Below are positions 10,004-24,344 of a stretch of DNA of 64,000 nt, piece after piece; within the stretch, counting starts at the first letter, position 1; every line of letters begins with the position of its first letter. Origin of the DNA: Calliopsis andreniformis (Eukaryota > Arthropoda > Insecta > Hymenoptera > Andrenidae). The stretch covers positions 1,364,001 through 1,428,000 of the forward strand of contig NW_027480450.1 of assembly GCF_051401765.1 (NCBI RefSeq), read 5' to 3'. Made by a program: the position numbers and the translations under genes. Under the pieces are notes generated by a model. That model had not been told where the DNA came from and made no database searches. It saw only the letters and a list, made by a program, of their open reading frames with translations.

Positions 10004-13000
10004 TCAATCCTCAATCCTCAAACCTCAATCCTCAATCCTCAATCTTCAATCCTCAATACTCAATCTTCAATCCTCAATCGTCAATTCTCAATCCTCAATA
10101 CTCAATCCTTAATCGTCAACCCTCAATCCCCAATCCTCAATCTACAATCCTCAATACTCAATCTTCTATCCTCAATCCTCAATCCTCAATCCTCAATCCT
10201 CAATCCTCAGTCCTCAATTCTCAACCTTCGATCCTCAATACACAATCTTCAATCCTCAATCCTCAATACCCAATCCACAATCTTCAATCCTCAGTCCTCA
10301 ATCCTCAATTCTCAATCCGCAATCCTCAACCCTCAGACCGCAAACATTAATACTCAAACCTCAGCCCTCGTCCTCAATCCACAACCCTCAATCCTCAATC
10401 CTTAATCTTCAATCATCAATATTCAATCTTCAGTCCTCAATCCTCAATACTCAACCCCAATCCTCAATGTTCAATCCTCAATACCCAATCCTCAATCTTC
10501 CATCCTCAATCCTCAACCCTCAATCCTCAATCCTCAGTCCTCAAACCTCAATCCTGAATCCTCAATCCTGAAACCTCAATCTTCAGCCCTGAGTCCTCAA
10601 CAGTCAGTTGTCAATCCTCAGTCCTCAACAGAATATCCTCAATTCACAGTTTTCAATACTCAATACTCAATCGGCAATCCTCAAATCTCTATCCACAAAC
10701 ATCAATTCTCATCACTCAACCCTCAACGCTCGGTCCCCAATCCTCAGTCTTCAACCCTCAATCCTCAATCCTCAATCGTCAATCTTCAATCTTCAATCCT
10801 CAATACACAATCTTCAATCCTTAATCCTCAATCCTCAATCATCAATCCTCAATCCTCAATGGTCAGTCTTCAATCCTCAATACTCAATCTTCAATCCTCA
10901 ATCCTCAATCCTCAATCCTCAATCCTCATTCTACAATCCTCAATTCCCAATCCTCAATCTTCAATCCTCAATCCTCAATCCTCAATTCTCAATCCTCAAC
11001 CCTCAGTCCTCAGTCCTTAAGCCTCAATCCTCAGCTCTCGGCCCTCATCCTCAATCCTCAATCCTCAATCCTCAACCCTCAACCTTCAATCCTCAATACT
11101 CAATCTGCAATCCTCAAATCTCTATCCACACACATCAATTCTCATAACTCAACCCTCAACGCTCAGTCCCCAATCCTCAATCTTCAGTCCTCAATCCTCA
11201 ATCCTCAATCCTCAATCCTCAATCCTCAATCCTCAATCCTCAATCCTTAATCCTCAATCCTCAATCCTCAATCATCAATCCTCAATACACAATCCTCAAT
11301 GTTCAATCCTCAATACCCAATCCTCAATCTTCAATCCTCAATCCTCAATCCTCAATCCTCAATCCTCAATCCTCAATCCTCAATCCTTAATCCTCAATCC
11401 TCAATCCTCAATCATCAATCCTCAATACACAATCTTCAATCCTCAATCCACAATCCTCAATCCTCAATCCTCAATCCTCAATCCTCAATCATCAATCCTC
11501 CATCCTTAATCCTCAATCCTCAATCATCAATCATTAATCCTCAATGCACAATCTTCAATCCTCAATCCACAATCCTCAATCCTCAATTCTCAATCCTCAA
11601 TCCTCAATCCTCAATCCTCAATCCTCAATCCCCAATCTTCAATCCTCAATTCTCAATCCTCAATCTTCAATCCTCAATACTCAATCCTCAATCATCAATC
11701 CTCAATCCTCACTCTTCAATTCTCAATACCCAATCCACAATCCTCAATCCTCAATCCTCAATCCCCAATTCTCAATCCTCAACCCTCAACCCTCAGACCG
11801 CAAACATTAATACTCAAACCTCAGTCCTCGTCCTCAGTCCACAACCCTCAATACTCAATCCTCAATCTTCAAGCATCAATATTCAATATTCAATCCTCAA
11901 TCCTCAATCCTCAATCCTCAATCCTCAATCCTCAATGTTCAATCCTCAATACCCAATCCTCAATCTTCAATCGTCAATCCTCAATCCTCAATCCTCAATC
12001 CTCAATCCTCAATCCTTAATCCTCAATCCTGAATCCTCAATCTTCAGCCCTGAGTCCTCAACAGTCAGTTGTCAATCCTCAGTTACCAACAGAATATCCT
12101 CAATTCACAGTTTTCAATACTCAATACTAAATCTGCAATCCTCAAATCTCTATCCACAAACATCAATTCTCATCACTCAACCCTCAACGCTCAGTCCCCA
12201 ATCCTCAATCTTCAATCCTCAATCCTCAATCCTCAATCGTCAATCTTCAATCTTCAATTCTCAATACTCAATCTTCAATCCTCAGACCCCAATCCTCAAT
12301 CTTCAATCCTCAATTCTCAATCCTCAATCCTCAATCCTCAATCCTCAATATTCAATATTCAATCCTCAATACCCAATCTTCAATCCTGAATACTCAACCC
12401 TCAATTCTCGATCCTCAATCCTCAATCCTCAATCTTCAATCCTCCATACTCAATCTTCAATACTCAATCCTCAATCCTCAATCCTCAATACTCAATCCTC
12501 AATCCTCAATCTTCAATCCTCAATACTCAATCTGCAATCCTCAATCCTCAATCCTCAATCCTCAATCCCCATTCTTCAATCCTCAATACCGAATCCCCAA
12601 TCTTCAATCCTCAATCCTCAATCCTCAATTCTCAATACTCAATCTTCAATCATCAATATTGAATCTTCAATCCTCAATCCTCGATCCTCAATCCTCAATG
12701 CTCAGCCCTCAATGTTCAATCCGCAATAACTAATCCTCAAATTTCAATCCTCAATCCACAATCCTCAATCCTCAATCCTCAATCCTCAATCCTCAGCCCT
12801 CAAACCTCAATCCTGAATCCTCAATCCTGAATCCTCAATACCCAATCTTTAATCCTCAATCCTCAGTCCTCAAACCACAATTCTGAAACCTCAATCCTGG
12901 ATCCTCAATCTTCAATCCTCAATCTCCAACCCTCAATCTTCAATCCTCAATCCTCAATCCTCAATCCTCAATCTTCAATCCTCAATACTCAATATTCAAT

Positions 13001-14143
13001 CCTCTATCCTCAATCCTCAATCCTCAATCCTCAATCCTCAATCCTCAATCCTCAATCCTCAATTTTCAATCCTCAATACTCAATCTGCAATCCTCAATCC
13101 TCAATACCTCAATCCTCAATCCTCATTCTTCAATCCTCAGTACCGAATCCACAATCTTCAATCCTGAATCCTCAATCCTCAATTCTCAGTCCTGAATCCT
13201 CAATCCTGAATCCTCAAGCTTCAGCCCTCAGTCCTCAACAATCAGTTGTCAATCCCCAATCGTCAATAGAATATCCTCAATTCACAGTTTTCAATACTCA
13301 TTACTCAATTTGCAATCTTCAGATCTCTATCCACAAACATCAATTCTCATCACTCAACCCTCAATACTCAGTCACCAATCCTCAAGCTTCAAACCTAAAT
13401 CCCCAATCCTCAATCATCAGTCCTCAATCTTCAATCCTCAATACTCAATCTTCAATCCTCAACCCTCAATCCTCAATCCTCAATCACCAATCCTCAATCC
13501 TCAATCCTCAATCCTCTATCGTCAATCTTCAATCCTCAATCCTCAATCCTCAATCCTCAGTCCCCAAACCTCAATCCTGAATCCTCAATCCTGAATCCTC
13601 AATCTTCGGCCCTCAGTCCTCAACAATCAGTTGGCAATCCTCAATCCTCAATAGAATATCCTCAGTTCAGAGCTTTCAATTCGCAATACTCAATCTGCAA
13701 TCTTCAAATCTCTATCCACAAACTACAATTCACATCACTCAACACTCAACACTCAGTCCCCAATCCTGAATCTTCAATCCTCAATCCTCAATCCTCAATT
13801 CTCAATCCTCAACCCTCAGTCCTCAGTCCTTAAGCCTCAATCCTCAGCCCTCGGCCCTCATCCTCAATCCTCAATCCTCAATCCTCAATCCTCAACCTTC
13901 AATCCTCAATACTCAATCTGCAATCCTCAAATCTCTATCCACAAACATCAATTCTCATCACTCAACCCTCAACGCTCAGTCCCCAATCCTCAATCTTCAG
14001 TCCTCAATCCTTAATCCTCAATCGTCAATCTTCAACCTTCAATCCTCAATGCTCAATCTTCAATCGTCAATCCTCAATACTCAATCTTCAATCCTCAAAT
14101 CTCAACCCTCAATCCTCGATCCTGAACCCTCAATCCTCAATCT
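10004..14143 (+). repeat. 4.14-kb tandem unit, copy I second
   Basis: Second member of the 4,140-bp pair, with landmarks at 10598, 12059, 13236 and 13621. It begins where the series before 10,004 jumps back to the 5,870 series, and ends near 14,143 where the series departs from 10,004 onward. A few point differences from the first member are visible, for example C at 11744 where the first unit has T at 7604. Confidence 0.87.
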
Positions 14144-15632
14144 TCAATCCTCAATACTCAATCTTCAACCCTCAATCCTCAATCCTCAATCCTAAATCCT
14201 CATTCTTCAATCCTCAATACCCAATCCTCAATCTTCAATACTCAATCCTCAATCCTCAATCCTCAATCCTCAATCCTCAATCCTCAATCCTCAATCCTCA
14301 ATCCTTAATACTCAATCCTCAATCCTCAATCATCAATACTCAATACTCAATCTTCAATCCTCAATCCTCAATCCTCAATTCTCAATCCTCAATCCTCAAT
14401 CCTCAGAACTCAAACATCAATACTCAACCCTCAGTCCTCGTCCTGAATCCACAACACTCAATCCTCAATCCTCAATCTTCAATCATCAATATTCAATCTT
14501 CAACACTCAATCCTCAATCCTCAATACTCAATCCTCAATCTTCAATCCTCAATACTCAATCTTCAATCCTCAATCCTCAGTCCTCAAACCTCAACTCTGA
14601 ATCCTCAACCCTGAATCCTCAATCTTCAGCCCTGAGTCCTCAACAAACAGTTGTCAATCCTCAGTCCTCAACAGAATATCATCAATTCACAGTTTTCAAT
14701 ACTCAATACTCAATCTGCAATCCTCAAATCTCTATCCACAAACATCAATTCTCATCACTCAACCCTCAACGCTCAGTCCCCAATCCTCAATCTTCAATCC
14801 TCAATCCCCAATCCTCAATCGTCAATCTTCAATACTCAATCCTCAATCCTCAATCTTCAATCCTCAATACTCAATCCTCAATCCTCAATCCTCAATCCTC
14901 ATTCTTCAATTCTCAATACCCAATCCACAATCTTCAATCCTCAATCCTCAATCCTCAATTCTCAATCCTCAACCCTCAACCCTCAGACCGCAAACATTAA
15001 TACTCACACCTCAGTCCTCGTCCTCAGTCCACAACCCTCAATACTCAATCCTCAATCTTCAAGCATCAATATTCAATATTCAATCCTCAATCCTCAATCC
15101 TCAATCCTCAATCCTCAATCCTCAATGTTCAATCCTCAATACCCAATCCTCAATCTTCAATCGTCAATCCTCAATCCTCAATCCTCAATCCTCAATCCTC
15201 AATCCTTAATCCTCAATCCTGTATCCTCAATCTTCAGCCCTGAGTCCTCAACAGTCAGTTGTCAATCCTCAGTTACCAACAGAATATCCTCAATTCACAG
15301 TTTTCAATACTCAATACTCAATCTGCAATCCTCAAATCTCTATCCACAAACATCAATTCTCATCACTCAACCCTCAACGCTCAGTCCCCAATCCTCAATC
15401 TTCAATCCTCAATCCTCAATCCTCAATCGTCAATCTTCAACCTTCAATCCTCAATACTCAATCTTCAATCCTCAGACCCCAATCCTCAATCCTCGATCCT
15501 CAATCCTCAATCCTCAATCTTCAACCTCAATACTCAATCTTCAATACTCAATCCTCAATCCTCAATCCTCAATCCTCATTCTTGAATCCTCAATACCCAA
15601 TCCACAATCTTCAATCCTCAGTCCTCAATCCT
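11912..15632 (+). repeat. 3.7-kb tandem unit, copy I first
   Basis: Landmarks at 12059, 13236, 13621, 14641 and 15249 recur 3,721 bp downstream at 15780, 16957, 17342, 18362 and 18970. The period is 532 heptamers minus 3, which agrees with one 8-mer near 13,104 and four 6-mers near 13,860, 14,440, 15,020 and 15,525. The unit overlaps the second 4.14-kb unit. Confidence 0.87.
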
Positions 15633-16450
15633 CAATCCTCAATCCTCAATCCTCAATGTTCAATCCTCAATACCCAATCCTCAATCTTCAATCGTCAATC
15701 CTCAATCCTCAATCCTCAATCCTCAATCCTCAATCCTTAATCCTCAATCCTGAATCCTCAATCTTCAGCCCTGAGTCCTCAACAGTCAGTTGTCAATCCT
15801 CAGTTACCAACAGAATATCCTCAATTCACAGTTTTCAATACTCAATACTAAATCTGCAATCCTCAAATCTCTATCCACAAACATCAATTCTCATCACTCA
15901 ACCCTCAACGCTCAGTCCCCAATCCTCAATCTTCAATCCTCAATCCTCAATCCTCAATCGTCAATCTTCAATCTTCAATCCTCAATACTCAATCTTCAAT
16001 CCTCAGACCCCAATCCTCAATCTTCAATCCTCAATTCTCAATCCTCAATCCTCAATCCTCAATCCTCAATATTCAATATTCAATCCTCAATACCCAATCT
16101 TCAATCCTGAATACTCAACCCTCAATTCTCGATCCTCAATCCTCAATCCTCAATCTTCAATCCTCCATACTCAATCTTCAATACTCAATCCTCAATCCTC
16201 AATCCTCAATACTCAATCCTCAATCCTCAATCTTCAATCCTCAATACTCAATCTGCAATCCTCAATCCTCAATCCTCAATCCTCAATCCCCATTCTTCAA
16301 TCCTCAATACCGAATCCCCAATCTTCAATCCTCAATCCTCAATCCTCAATTCTCAATACTCAATCTTCAATCATCAATATTGAATCTTCAATCCTCAATC
16401 CTCGATCCTCAATCCTCAATGCTCAGCCCTCAATGTTCAATCCGCAATAA
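14651..16450 (+). other. Longest open frame (599 codons), judged non-coding
   Basis: A TTG-initiated frame encoding mostly SSILNPQ heptapeptides with substitutions. It is open because CAATCCT has no stop in any forward frame and 7 is not a multiple of 3, so all three frames encode the same peptide in rotation. Overlapping frames at 15259 and 15790 encode the same kind of peptide. There is no ribosome-binding site, signal peptide, domain or codon bias independent of the DNA repeat. Length varies between copies as units are gained (599 codons here, 392 at 18372 and 42675). Frames of this type occur throughout and are omitted. Confidence 0.85.
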
Positions 16451-19353
16451 CTAATCCTCAAATTTCAATCCTCAATCCACAATCCTCAATCCTCAATCCT
16501 CAATCCTCAATCCTCAGCCCTCAAACCTCAATCCTGAATCCTCAATCCTGAATCCTCAATACCCAATCTTTAATCCTCAATCCTCAGTCCTCAAACCACA
16601 ATTCTGAAACCTCAATCCTGGATCCTCAATCTTCAATCCTCAATCTCCAACCCTCAATCTTCAATCCTCAATCCTCAATCCTCAATCCTCAATCTTCAAT
16701 CCTCAATACTCAATATTCAATCCTCTATCCTCAATCCTCAATCCTCAATCCTCAATCCTCAATCCTCAATCCTCAATCCTCAATTTTCAATCCTCAATAC
16801 TCAATCTGCAATCCTCAATCCTCAATACCTCAATCCTCAATCCTCATTCTTCAATCCTCAGTACCGAATCCACAATCTTCAATCCTGAATCCTCAATCCT
16901 CAATTCTCAGTCCTGAATCCTCAATCCTGAATCCTCAAGCTTCAGCCCTCAGTCCTCAACAATCAGTTGTCAATCCCCAATCGTCAATAGAATATCCTCA
17001 ATTCACAGTTTTCAATACTCATTACTCAATTTGCAATCTTCAGATCTCTATCCACAAACATCAATTCTCATCACTCAACCCTCAATACTCAGTCACCAAT
17101 CCTCAAGCTTCAAACCTAAATCCCCAATCCTCAATCATCAGTCCTCAATCTTCAATCCTCAATACTCAATCTTCAATCCTCAACCCTCAATCCTCAATCC
17201 TCAATCACCAATCCTCAATCCTCAATCCTCAATCCTCTATCGTCAATCTTCAATCCTCAATCCTCAATCCTCAATCCTCAGTCCCCAAACCTCAATCCTG
17301 AATCCTCAATCCTGAATCCTCAATCTTCGGCCCTCAGTCCTCAACAATCAGTTGGCAATCCTCAATCCTCAATAGAATATCCTCAGTTCAGAGCTTTCAA
17401 TTCGCAATACTCAATCTGCAATCTTCAAATCTCTATCCACAAACTACAATTCACATCACTCAACACTCAACACTCAGTCCCCAATCCTGAATCTTCAATC
17501 CTCAATCCTCAATCCTCAATTCTCAATCCTCAACCCTCAGTCCTCAGTCCTTAAGCCTCAATCCTCAGCCCTCGGCCCTCATCCTCAATCCTCAATCCTC
17601 AATCCTCAATCCTCAACCTTCAATCCTCAATACTCAATCTGCAATCCTCAAATCTCTATCCACAAACATCAATTCTCATCACTCAACCCTCAACGCTCAG
17701 TCCCCAATCCTCAATCTTCAGTCCTCAATCCTTAATCCTCAATCGTCAATCTTCAACCTTCAATCCTCAATGCTCAATCTTCAATCGTCAATCCTCAATA
17801 CTCAATCTTCAATCCTCAAATCTCAACCCTCAATCCTCGATCCTGAACCCTCAATCCTCAATCTTCAATCCTCAATACTCAATCTTCAACCCTCAATCCT
17901 CAATCCTCAATCCTAAATCCTCATTCTTCAATCCTCAATACCCAATCCTCAATCTTCAATACTCAATCCTCAATCCTCAATCCTCAATCCTCAATCCTCA
18001 ATCCTCAATCCTCAATCCTCAATCCTTAATACTCAATCCTCAATCCTCAATCATCAATACTCAATACTCAATCTTCAATCCTCAATCCTCAATCCTCAAT
18101 TCTCAATCCTCAATCCTCAATCCTCAGAACTCAAACATCAATACTCAACCCTCAGTCCTCGTCCTGAATCCACAACACTCAATCCTCAATCCTCAATCTT
18201 CAATCATCAATATTCAATCTTCAACACTCAATCCTCAATCCTCAATACTCAATCCTCAATCTTCAATCCTCAATACTCAATCTTCAATCCTCAATCCTCA
18301 GTCCTCAAACCTCAACTCTGAATCCTCAACCCTGAATCCTCAATCTTCAGCCCTGAGTCCTCAACAAACAGTTGTCAATCCTCAGTCCTCAACAGAATAT
18401 CATCAATTCACAGTTTTCAATACTCAATACTCAATCTGCAATCCTCAAATCTCTATCCACAAACATCAATTCTCATCACTCAACCCTCAACGCTCAGTCC
18501 CCAATCCTCAATCTTCAATCCTCAATCCCCAATCCTCAATCGTCAATCTTCAATACTCAATCCTCAATCCTCAATCTTCAATCCTCAATACTCAATCCTC
18601 AATCCTCAATCCTCAATCCTCATTCTTCAATTCTCAATACCCAATCCACAATCTTCAATCCTCAATCCTCAATCCTCAATTCTCAATCCTCAACCCTCAA
18701 CCCTCAGACCGCAAACATTAATACTCACACCTCAGTCCTCGTCCTCAGTCCACAACCCTCAATACTCAATCCTCAATCTTCAAGCATCAATATTCAATAT
18801 TCAATCCTCAATCCTCAATCCTCAATCCTCAATCCTCAATCCTCAATGTTCAATCCTCAATACCCAATCCTCAATCTTCAATCGTCAATCCTCAATCCTC
18901 AATCCTCAATCCTCAATCCTCAATCCTTAATCCTCAATCCTGTATCCTCAATCTTCAGCCCTGAGTCCTCAACAGTCAGTTGTCAATCCTCAGTTACCAA
19001 CAGAATATCCTCAATTCACAGTTTTCAATACTCAATACTCAATCTGCAATCCTCAAATCTCTATCCACAAACATCAATTCTCATCACTCAACCCTCAACG
19101 CTCAGTCCCCAATCCTCAATCTTCAATCCTCAATCCTCAATCCTCAATCGTCAATCTTCAACCTTCAATCCTCAATACTCAATCTTCAATCCTCAGACCC
19201 CAATCCTCAATCCTCGATCCTCAATCCTCAATCCTCAATCTTCAACCTCAATACTCAATCTTCAATACTCAATCCTCAATCCTCAATCCTCAATCCTCAT
19301 TCTTGAATCCTCAATACCCAATCCACAATCTTCAATCCTCAGTCCTCAATCCT
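15633..19353 (+). repeat. 3.7-kb tandem unit, copy I second (absent from copy II)
   Basis: Second member of the 3,721-bp pair. The junction falls in a uniform CAATCCT run at about 15,621-15,655, just before a CAATGTT unit. Copy II has only one such unit, which produces the 3,721-bp step in alignment offset (28,024 to 24,303). Confidence 0.87.
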
Positions 19354-19819
19354 CAATTCTCAATCCTCAATCCTCAACCCTCAGACCGCAAACATTAATA
19401 CTCAAACCTCAGCCCTCGTTCTCAATCCACAACCCTCAATCCTCAATCCTTAATCTTCAATCATCAATATTCAATCTTCAATCCTCAATCCTCAATACTC
19501 AATCCTCAATGCTCAATCCTCAATGTTCAATCCTCAATACCCAATCCTGAATCTTCAATCCTCAATCCTCAATCCTCAATCCTCAATCCTCAATCCTCAA
19601 TCCTCAATCCTTAATCCTCAATCCTCAATCCTCAATCATCAATCCTCAATACACAATCCTCAATGTTCAATCCTCAATACCCAATCCTCAATCTTCAATC
19701 CTCAATCCTCAATCCTCAATCCTCAATCCTCAATCCTCAATCCTCAATCCTTAATCCTCAATCCTCAATCCACAATCATCAATACTCAATACACAATCTT
19801 CAATCCTCAATCCACAATC

Positions 19820-20769
19820 CTCAAACCTCAATTCTCAATCCTCAATCCTCAATCATCAGACCTCAAACCTCAATCCTCAACCCTCAGCCCTCATCCTCAA
19901 TCCTCAATCTTCAATCCTCAATCCTCAATCCTCAATCCTCAATCTTCAATCCTCAATTCTCAATCCTCAATCTTCAATCCTCAATACTCAATCCTCAATC
20001 CTCAATCCTCAATCCTCATTCTTCAATTCTCAATACCCAATCCACAATCTTCAATCCTCAATCCTCAATCCTCAATTCTCAATCCTCAATCCTCAACCCT
20101 CAGACCGCAAACATTAATACTCAAACCTCAGTCCTCGTCCTCAGTCCACAACCCTCAATACTCAATCCTCAATCTTCAAGCATCAATATTCAATATTCAA
20201 TCCTCAATCCTCAATCCTCAATCCCCAATCCTCAATCCTCAATGTTCAATCCTCAATACCCAATCCTCAATCTTCAATCCTCAATCCTCAATCCTCAATC
20301 ATCAATCCTCAATCCTCAATCCTCAATCCTCAATCCTTAATCCTCAATCCTGAATCCTCAACCTTCAGCCCTGAGTCCTCAACAATCAGTTGTCAATCCT
20401 CAGTCACCAACAGAATATCCTCAATTCACAGTTTTCAGTACTCAATACTCAATCTGCAATCCTCAAATCTCTATCCACAAACATCAATTCTCATCACTCA
20501 ACCCTCAACGCTCAGTCCCCAATCCTCAATCTTCAATCCTCAATCCTCAATCCTCAATCGTCAATCTTCAATCTTCAATCCTCAATACTCAATCTTCAAT
20601 CCTCAATCCTCAATCCTCAATCATCAATCCTCAATCCTCAATCGTCATCCTTCAATCCTCAATACTCAATCTTCAACCCTCAATCCTCAATCCTCAATCC
20701 TCAATCCTCATTCTTCAATCCTCAATACCCAATCCTCAATCTTCAATCCTCAATCCTTAATCCTCAATT
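19820..20769 (+). repeat. 950-bp tandem unit, first
   Basis: The landmark at 20380 recurs at 21330, and the CAGACCT CAAACCT series at 19,857 recurs at 20,807. The period is 136 heptamers minus 2, matching one CATCCT and one CGTCCT per unit. Confidence 0.85.
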
Positions 20770-21719
20770 CTCAAACCTCAATTCTCAATCCTCAATTATC
20801 AATCATCAGACCTCAAACCTCAATCCTCAACCCTCAGCCCTCATCCTCAATCCTCAATCTTCAATCCTCAATCCTCAATCCTCAATCCTCAATCTTCAAT
20901 CCTCAATTCTCAATCCTCAATCTTCAATCCTCAATACTCAATCCTCAATCCTCAATCCTCAATCCTCATTCTTCAATTCTCAATACCCAATCCACAATCT
21001 TCAATCCTCAATCCTCAATCCTCAATTCTCAATCCTCAATCCTCAACCCTCAGACCGCAAACATTAATACTCAAACCTCAGTCCTCGTCCTCAGTCCACA
21101 ACCCTCAATACTCAATCCTCAATCTTCAAGCATCAATATTCAATATTCAATCCTCAATCCTCAATCCTCAATCCCCAATCCTCAATCCTCAATGTTCAAT
21201 CCTCAATACCCAATCCTCAATCTTCAATCCTCAATCCTCAATCCTCAATCATCAATCCTCAATCCTCAATCCTCAATCCTCAATCCTTAATCTTCAATCC
21301 TGAATCCTCAATCTTCAGCCCTGAGTCCTCAACAATCAGTTGTCAATCCTCAGTCACCAACAGAATATCCTCAATTCACAGTTTTCAGTACTCAATACTC
21401 AATCTGCAATCCTCAAATCTCTATCCACAAACATCAATTCTCATCACTCAACCCTCAACGCTCAGTCCCCAATCCTCAATCTTCAATCCTCAATCCTCAA
21501 TCCTCAATCGTCAATCTTCAATCTTCAATCCTCAATACTCAATCTTCAATCCTCAATCCTCAATCCTCAATCATCAATCCTCAATCCTCAATCGTCATCC
21601 TTCAATCCTCAATACTCAATCTTCAACCCTCAATCCTCAATCCTCAATCCTCAATCCTCATTCTTCAATCCTCAATACCCAATCCTCAATCTTCAATCCT
21701 CAATCCTCAATCCTCAATT
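20770..21719 (+). repeat. 950-bp tandem unit, second
   Basis: Second member of the 950-bp pair. It begins at the CAAACCT CAATTCT series and ends where the sequence continues into CAACCCT CAACCCT CAGTCCT, the normal sequel of the 2.4-kb block. In copy II only about the first 120 bp of this second unit remains before the 5,487-bp contraction. Confidence 0.83.
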
Positions 21720-24344
21720 CTCAACCCTCAACCCTCAGTCCTCAGTCCTTAAAACTCAATCCTCAGCCATCAGCCCTCATCCTCAATCCTCAATCCCCAA
21801 TGTTCAATCCTCAATCTTCAATCCTCAATACTCAATCTTCAATCCTCAATACTCAATCTTCAATCCCCGATCCTCAATCCTCAATCCTCAATCATCAGAC
21901 CTCAAACATCAATACTCAACACTCAGTCCTCGTCCTCAATCCACAGGCCTCAATACTCAATCCTCAATCTTCAATCCTCAATCCTCAATCCTCAATCCAC
22001 AATCCTCAATCCTCAATCTTCAATCCTCAATACCTAATCTTCAATCCTCAATCCTCAGTCCCCAATCCTTTATCTTCAATCCTCAGTCCCTAATCCTCAA
22101 TCTTCAATCCTCAATCCTCAATCCTCAATCCTCAATCCTCAATCCTCAATCTTCAATCCTCAATACTCAATCTTCAATCCTCAGTCCTCAATACTCAATC
22201 CTCAATCCTCAAACCTCAATCCTCAATCCTCAATCTTCAATCCTCAATACTCAATCTTCAATCCTCAATCCTCAATTCTCAATCCTCAATACTCAATCCC
22301 TAATCGTCAACCCTCAATCCCCAATCCTCAATCTACAATCCTCAATACTCAATCTTCTATCCTCAATCCTCAATCCTCAATCCTCAATCCTCAATCCTCA
22401 GCCCTCAATTCTCAACCTTCGATCCTCAATACACAATCTTCAATCCTCAATCCTCAATACCCAATCCACAATCTTCAGTCCTCAGTCCTCAATCCTCAAT
22501 TCTCAATCCGCAATCCTCAACCCTCAGACCGCAAACATTAATACTCAAACCTCAGCCCTCGTCCTCAATCCACAACCCTCAATCCTCAATCCTTAATCTT
22601 CAATCATCAATATTCAATATTCAATCCTCAATCCTCAATACTCAATCCCCAATCCTCAATGTTCAATCCTCAATACCCAATCCTCAATCTTCCATCCTCA
22701 ATCCTCAATCCTCAATCCTCAATCCTCAGTCCTCAAACCTCAATCCTGAATCCTCAATCCTGAAACCTCAATCTTCAGCCCTGAGTCCTCAACAGTCAGT
22801 TGTCAATCCTCAGTCCTCAACAGAATATCCTCAATTCACAGTTTTCAATACTCAATACTCAATCGGCAATCCTCAAATCTCTATCCACAAACATCAATTC
22901 TCATCACTCAACCCTCAACGCTCGGTCCCCAATCCTCAGTCTTCAACCCTCAATCCTCAATCCTCAATCGTCAATCTTCAATCTTCAATCCTCAATACAG
23001 AATCTTCAATCCTTAATCCTCAATCCTCAATCATCAATCCTCAATCCTCAATTGTCAGTCTTCAATCCTCAATACTCAATCTTCAATCCTCAATCCTCAA
23101 TCCTCAATCCTCAATCCTCATTCTACAATCCTCAATTCCCAATCCTCAATCTTCAATCCTCAATCCTCAATCCTCAATTCTCAGTCCTCAACCCTCAGTC
23201 CTCAGTCCTTAAGCCTCAATCCTCAGCCCTCGGCCCTCATCCTCAATCCTCAATCCTCAATCCTCAATCCTCAACCTTCAATCCTCAATACTCAATCTGC
23301 AATCCTCAAATCTCTATCCACAAACATCAATTCTCATAACTCAACCCTCAACGCTCAGTCCCCAATCATCAATCTTCAGTCCTCAATCCTCAATCCTCAA
23401 TCCTCAATCCTCAATCCTCAATCCTCAATCCTCAATCCTTAATCCTCAATCCTCAATCATCAATCATCAATCCTCAATACACAATCCTCAATGTTCAATC
23501 CTCAATACCCAATCCTCAATCTTCAATCCTCAATCCTCAATCCTCAATCCTCAATCCTCAATCCTCAATCCTCAATCCTTAATCCTCAATCCTCAATCCT
23601 CAATCATCAATCCTCAATACACAATCTTCAATCCTCAATCCACAATCCTCAATCCTCAATCCTCAATCCTCAATCCTCAATCCTCCATCCTTAATCCTCA
23701 ATCCTCAATCATCAATCATCAATCCTCAATGCACAATCTTCAATCCTCAATCCACAATCCTCAATCCCCAATCCTCAATCCACAATGTTCAATCCTCAAT
23801 CCTCAATCGTCATCCTTCAATCCTCAATACTCAATCTTCAACCCTCAATCCTCAATCCTCAATCCTCAATCCTCATTCTTCAATCCTCAATACCCAATCC
23901 TCAATCTTCAATCCTCAATCCTCAATCCTCAATTCTCAATCCACAATCCTCAACCCTCAGACCGCAAACATTAATACTCAAACCTCAGCCCTCGTCCTCA
24001 ATCCACAACCCTCAATCCTCAATCCTTAATCTTCAATCATCAATATTCAATCTTCAATCCTCAATCCTCAATACTCAATCCCCAATCCTCAATGTTCAAT
24101 CCTCAATACCCAATCCTCAATCTTCCATCCTCAATCCTCAATCCTCAATCCTCAATCCTCAGTCCTCAAACCTCAATCCTGAATCCTCAATCCTGAAACC
24201 TCAATCTTCAGCCCTGAGTCCTCAACAGTCAGTTGTCAATCCTCAGTCCTCAACAGAATATCCTCAATTCACAGTTTTCAATACTCAATACTCAATCTGC
24301 AATCCTCAAATCTCTATCCACAAACATCAATTCTCATCACTCAA

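Larger units (their letters stand above)
19354..23784 (+). repeat. Dispersed second copy of the 1.37-4.86 kb block
   Basis: The series from 1,373 to about 2,780 recurs at offset 17,981 (landmark 2399 at 20380), and the following series recurs at 18,931 (2399 again at 21330, and 3859 at 22790). The two offsets differ by exactly 950, the size of the tandem unit at 19,820-21,719. So this is one block copied about 18 kb away and then locally expanded. Similarity ends near 23,784, where the series jumps to one resembling 5,250 and then 6,180. A one-heptamer loss lies near 23,680. Confidence 0.78.
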
